Origin: Natronolimnobius baerhuensis
GTDB taxonomy: Archaea > Halobacteriota > Halobacteria > Halobacteriales > Natrialbaceae
Assembly (NCBI RefSeq): GCF_002177135.1
Contig: NZ_MWPH01000002.1
Coordinates: 620,001-684,000, forward strand
Direction of reading: 5' to 3'
DNA: 64,000 nucleotides
Below are positions 60,870 to 64,000 of this stretch, one piece after another. The translations under genes were made by a program, and so were the position numbers. Within the stretch, counting starts at the first letter, position 1. Every line of letters begins with the position of its first letter. Under the pieces are notes generated by a model, which was not told the DNA's origin, made no database searches, and was given only the letters and a program-made list of their open reading frames with translations.

Positions 60870-61939
60870 TGTTTCGGCGGGTCGGCGGGGTCCTCAGAGC
60901 TGGCGTCCGCATCGGCGGCCGTCTCTGCGCCGGCGGCTCCCGTTCCGTAGCCGTCGGGACGGAACTCGGACTTATCGAGTGCGTCAAAGAGGTCGTACTC
61001 GGTCCCGGTCAGGACGTAGAGCACTTCCTCGAGCGGGGCGAGCACCTCGGGAACGATTTTGACGACGAGGTAGGTGATGCCGACGAGGGCGACGACGGAG
61101 AGTGACTGGGCGATGTAGTTGTGGGCGACCAGATAGGAGACGCGGTTGGGATCTGCGCCCATGTAGGTCGTCATCAGGGAGACAAGCCAGTCCTGCTGGA
61201 ACCAGCCCCAGGGAGAGGCAAGGCCGATGAAGACGTTCCGGACGAGGTTGAGGAACCAGATGACGCCGATTGCGAGCGCAAACGCGGTCAGTTTACGCTT
61301 CAGCGGTGCCGAGACGGAGGCGACGAGTCCGCCGAAAATTGCCATGCTGCCGATGCCAGTACAGGCAAGGATAATGTAGGTCGTGCGACCGGTGACCGTC
61401 TCGTCGGGATCGAAGTCAAAGCGGCTCTGATAGCCGTTTGCGCCCTCGTTGATGCCGGGGCTGTGGCCGAACAGTTCCATGCCGTAATGGGTCTGGACGG
61501 CCGTCGTCTCGATCAGCCACGTTCGGACCATCGGAATCGTCTCGACGGGGAGGTAGATCACACCCATGAGCGCAACGGCTTTCGTCAGCACGAACAGCGA
61601 GGCCCGACCCTGAAAGAGCAGATAGCCGACGTAGGCACACAGCGGCAGCGCAACCGTCGCCAGAATCGTCTGCAAGGGACTCTGTATCTCACCGTAGTAG
61701 TACGGCACCATCGTCAGCCAAAACACGCCGAACAGAACCCATGCCAATGCGCCGGTCCCGCGGGCCAGATCGCGTTCGTCTCGCCACTGCAACACGAGCG
61801 CGAGCAGGAACGACCCAATCGCAAGCCACGCAAGCGCGTCCGTGAATCCAATACCGAGATCCGACACGAACGCCACCTGCCCGGCATGCTCGAGGCCGAT
61901 GCCCGGGCGGCTCCCGGCCATCGAAAGTGGAGACGGCAT
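60866..61939 (-). CDS. artA: archaeosortase A
   Basis: This 357-residue membrane protein has about eight helices. The exosortase/archaeosortase catalytic Cys is Cys193 in IILACTGIGSMAIFGG, and the essential Arg is Arg234 in NLVRNVFIGLA, 41 residues on as in Haloferax ArtA; His273 in VAHNYIAQSLS is a further candidate. It cleaves PGF-CTERM proteins such as the S-layer glycoprotein and attaches a lipid. The acidic C-terminal tail is non-essential looking. ATG 61939 starts the aligned part. The phosphoesterase gene follows with a 4-base overlap. Confidence 0.92.
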   Translation of the reverse strand: MPSPLSMAGSRPGIGLEHAGQVAFVSDLGIGFTDALAWLAIGSFLLALVLQWRDERDLARGTGALAWVLFGVFWLTMVPYYYGEIQSPLQTILATVALPLCAYVGYLLFQGRASLFVLTKAVALMGVIYLPVETIPMVRTWLIETTAVQTHYGMELFGHSPGINEGANGYQSRFDFDPDETVTGRTTYIILACTGIGSMAIFGGLVASVSAPLKRKLTAFALAIGVIWFLNLVRNVFIGLASPWGWFQQDWLVSLMTTYMGADPNRVSYLVAHNYIAQSLSVVALVGITYLVVKIVPEVLAPLEEVLYVLTGTEYDLFDALDKSEFRPDGYGTGAAGAETAADADASSEDPADPPKQ

Positions 61940-62060
61940 ACTCAAGCAAAACCCATGAACGCGTCGGCTATCAACTTGACGCCTTGGCGACGACAGACCG
62001 ACGATGTGGGGGACCGCTGCGAAACAGTTAAGTTGATTGTGGGCTATGATAACAATGAAC

Positions 62061-62297
62061 ATGGCTTCCAGTGAACTGTCCGCCGGTACACCGCTAGGTC
62101 GCTCGCTGACCGTCGAGCGCGTCGATACAGCACCGACAGCGGCCCCAATCCGTCACGTCGACGAGCTCAACCCCGAGACGTTCGAAGCGTTCTATGAGTT
62201 GGTCACAGCGGACGTGCCACTACAAGCGGGTGAGAGTGGCCTCGAGCCAGGCGAAATCATAGTCTTCACCGACTACTTCCGGGTCGAAGCACGCTGA
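62061..62297 (+). CDS. small haloarchaeal protein of unknown function
   Basis: This 78-residue soluble protein contains LTVERVDTAPTAAPIRHVDE and NPETFEAFYELVTADVPLQA. No domain is recognised. Three in-frame ATGs exist (62046, 62055, 62061); the last is chosen because the first two add residues with no pattern. It is upstream of another small haloarchaeal gene, 71 bases apart. Confidence 0.55.
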   Translation: MASSELSAGTPLGRSLTVERVDTAPTAAPIRHVDELNPETFEAFYELVTADVPLQAGESGLEPGEIIVFTDYFRVEAR

Positions 62298-62368
62298 GGC
62301 GGCGCTGACAGTTCCAGCCAACCGGCAGTATCGAAGCCGTTTTCCCCAGTGCGTTCGTTCCTACGGAC

Positions 62369-62779
62369 ATGAACGGCGGTAGTGACATGACCCTCGCGTT
62401 CGAACTCGAGGCACTGAAAGAGGTTGCCTCGCCCGAGAACGTCTTCGAAGACGCCAGAGGCTGGACCGAATACATCGGTGTCGTCTCAGAGAAACCGACC
62501 TACGTCGTAACGAATTTCACGCGGAAAAACCGCATCCGACAGGATTTCTTCTCCGGCCCGCGGGGCAAAGCAGAGAGTCTCGAGGGTGTCAAAGACCAGT
62601 TCCAGACCGACCGCTACGTCTACGTCGGTGTCACCGACGAGGACGAACAGTTAGCCGAACAGGTCGACTGGGAGTATCTGGACGTCGAAGACGCAGCGGA
62701 GGCAGCAGACTGGATTCTGGCTGCAAGTGTTGATGACGGTGAAGACGACGCCGAACCGGTTCGTGACGACTGGCCCTGA
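62369..62779 (+). CDS. haloarchaeal protein, DUF7124-like
   Basis: This 136-residue acidic protein has MTLAFELEALKEVASPENVF (with an earlier ATG used), WTEYIGVVSEKPTYVVTNFT, NRIRQDFFSGPRGKAESLEG and EQVDWEYLDVEDAAEAADW. I associate this with the haloarchaeal DUF7124 family, function unknown. It is soluble, with no membrane segment. The acidic tail is variable. Confidence 0.65.
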   Translation: MNGGSDMTLAFELEALKEVASPENVFEDARGWTEYIGVVSEKPTYVVTNFTRKNRIRQDFFSGPRGKAESLEGVKDQFQTDRYVYVGVTDEDEQLAEQVDWEYLDVEDAAEAADWILAASVDDGEDDAEPVRDDWP

Positions 62780-62892
62780 AGACGGATCGTTGTATTGTTT
62801 TGCGGCTTGAGACACAACGATAGCAGTCTCAACCTCGTCAGCTGACACGACTCGAGACTGGAATTTATGTGGCTACTCACCAAGTGACAGGT

Positions 62893-63789
62893 ATGGAAAC
62901 ACGTGACCTGGGGCAGACTGGCCACGAGAGTACCGTCGCAACCTTTGGCGCGATTGCTCTCAACTGGCTCGAGCAGGAAGGCGCGGATCAACTCGTCGAA
63001 CTCGCCCTCGAGCGCGGCGTCAACCACTTCGACGTGGCCCCGACCTACGGCGACGCCGAACTCAAACTCGGCCCGAAGCTCCGCCAGCACCGCGAGGAGA
63101 TCTATCTCGGCTGCAAGACCCAAGAACGCGACTACGAGGGCGCGCGCGACAAACTCGAGCGCTCGCTGGATCGCCTCGGCGTCGACCACATCGATCTCTA
63201 CCAGATCCACGGCCTCGAGTATGAGTCCGAACTCGAGGAGATCACGGGCGACGACGGCGCGCTGGCGGCGATTCGGGACGCCCAGGATGAGGGACTGATC
63301 GGCGACATTGGCCTGACGAGCCATGGTGATCCGGGACTGATTCTGGATGCTATCGAGCAAATCGATGATCTGGCGACAGTGATGTTTCCGCTGAATCCCG
63401 TCGTGATGGCGAAAAGCGATGGCGACGGCGACAGCGAATACGACTACGAGGCCGTCCTCGAGCGAGCAAACGAGGAGGGAATCGGCACGCTCGGGATCAA
63501 AGCCTTCGCGAAGGGGTCCTGGCCCTCGACCGACGAACTGCCGGAAGCCGACCGACCATACTGCAACTGGTATCAGCCTGTTGATCGGCCCGACGAGATC
63601 CGCGAGCGCTTCGACTTTGCCGCCTCGCAGGGGCTGACAAGTGTCGTCTCGCCAGGCGACCCGAAACTCGTCGCGATGGTCCTCGATGCCGCCAGTCGAT
63701 ACGACGGTATGGCCGAGGAGACACAGCGGTCGCTGCTCGAGGCGGCGCGCCACGACGAGAGTCCGGTGCCGGAGCAGTTACATCACTAA
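62893..63789 (+). CDS. aldo/keto reductase
   Basis: This 298-residue protein has the AKR barrel pattern: METRDLGQTGHESTVATFG, then HFDVAPTYGDAELKLG (catalytic Asp and Tyr), IYLGCKTQERD (Lys), LDRLGVDHIDLYQIHG (His), and the C-terminal cofactor segment TSVVSPGDPKLV. It reduces aldehydes or ketones with NAD(P)H. ATG 62893 begins the conserved part. Substrate is unknown. Confidence 0.88.
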   Translation: METRDLGQTGHESTVATFGAIALNWLEQEGADQLVELALERGVNHFDVAPTYGDAELKLGPKLRQHREEIYLGCKTQERDYEGARDKLERSLDRLGVDHIDLYQIHGLEYESELEEITGDDGALAAIRDAQDEGLIGDIGLTSHGDPGLILDAIEQIDDLATVMFPLNPVVMAKSDGDGDSEYDYEAVLERANEEGIGTLGIKAFAKGSWPSTDELPEADRPYCNWYQPVDRPDEIRERFDFAASQGLTSVVSPGDPKLVAMVLDAASRYDGMAEETQRSLLEAARHDESPVPEQLHH

Positions 63790-63805
63790 CGAACTCGCGG
63801 TTTCG

Positions 63806-64000
63806 ATGGCAATTCCACGAACCGTCACGACCGCACTCGCGGATCGCCCAGTTGCGGGTGCCGTCTGTCTCGAGGCCGGTGCGGGCGTCGGCAACACAAC
63901 CGCCGGACTGCTCGCAGGCGGTGCGAGTCGCGTCTATGCCGTCACCAACGAGCGAAAGCACGCGAAATCCACTCTCGAGCGCGTGCGGGCGAACGCCGAC
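63806..64000 (+). CDS. class I SAM-dependent methyltransferase, N-terminal part (3' end outside window)
   Basis: The 65 visible residues include VCLEAGAGVGNTTAGLLAGG, a glycine-rich SAM-binding motif I, and VYAVTNERKHA with an acidic/neutral residue at the end of strand 2, then a helix. The gene is cut by the window edge, so the substrate cannot be judged. It follows the aldo/keto reductase on the same strand by 16 bases. Confidence 0.75.
   Translation, partial: MAIPRTVTTALADRPVAGAVCLEAGAGVGNTTAGLLAGGASRVYAVTNERKHAKSTLERVRANAD

Overview
The window is a chromosomal segment of a halophilic archaeon (class Halobacteria). The evidence is the uniformly acidic proteome, high GC, archaeal translation genes (L44e, S27e, aIF2-alpha, Nop10), SMC/ScpA, ftsZ2, archaeosortase, geranylgeranyl reductase, halorhodopsin, Tat-type lipoproteins with a twin arginine just before the lipobox, and many leaderless genes with a TATA-like box about 25-30 bases before the start codon. 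The density of CTCGAG hexamers (usually a Leu-Glu codon pair) recalls the Natrialba/Natrinema/Haloterrigena group, but genus cannot be fixed from this sequence. Most of the window is ordinary core chromosome. I see no CRISPR array, transposase, integrase, restriction-modification set or phage module.

Layout. 1-7.2 kb: 3' end of ftsZ2; a divergent ferredoxin / geranylgeranyl reductase pair; a decayed fragment of a neighbouring HtpX-like protease; a DUF4397 lipoprotein; HtpX-like protease; M20 amidohydrolase; an S10-like protein. 7.4-16.7 kb: NUDIX hydrolase, DUF4013 membrane protein, a DUF5787 protein with nuclease-like motifs, a thiolase/DUF35 pair separated by a tandem 59-bp repeat of tiny overlapping cistrons, M42 aminopeptidase, cupredoxin lipoprotein, SRPBCC protein, a second M48 protease and an FAD oxidoreductase. 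16.8-19.4 kb: coaBC, a HTH/membrane protein, hpt. 19.4-27.4 kb: a five-gene peptide-type ABC importer operon behind an AT-rich promoter region. Its binding protein appears circularly permuted and its ATPases carry insertions.

27.5-35.2 kb: small haloarchaeal proteins, the initiator tRNA-Met with a partial copy of its 3' half beside it, GtrA protein, then the conserved archaeal translation cluster rpl44e-rps27e-aIF2a-nop10-PAC2, and thiC with a winged-helix regulator. 35.6-46.9 kb: phosphoribosyltransferase, an unusual P1B-type ATPase, a MATE exporter, a lipoprotein, and the scpA-smc chromosome-organisation pair with a coiled-coil protein. 47.1-53.8 kb: acyl-CoA synthetase, a compact halorhodopsin/lycopene cyclase/Brp-Blh cluster (ion pump plus retinal supply), and gatB. 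54-64 kb: two metallo-beta-lactamase-fold hydrolases, a 44-residue membrane protein, a flavin oxidoreductase, an ArsR-type regulator, a CPBP protease, archaeosortase A overlapping a phosphoesterase, small haloarchaeal proteins, an aldo/keto reductase and the start of a methyltransferase cut by the window edge.

Most interesting items: the permuted ABC binding protein, the tandem mini-cistrons between thiolase and DUF35, the nuclease-like DUF5787 protein, the cysteine-poor P1B ATPase, and the HtpX fragment that differs from its parent only by transitions over the stretch I aligned.
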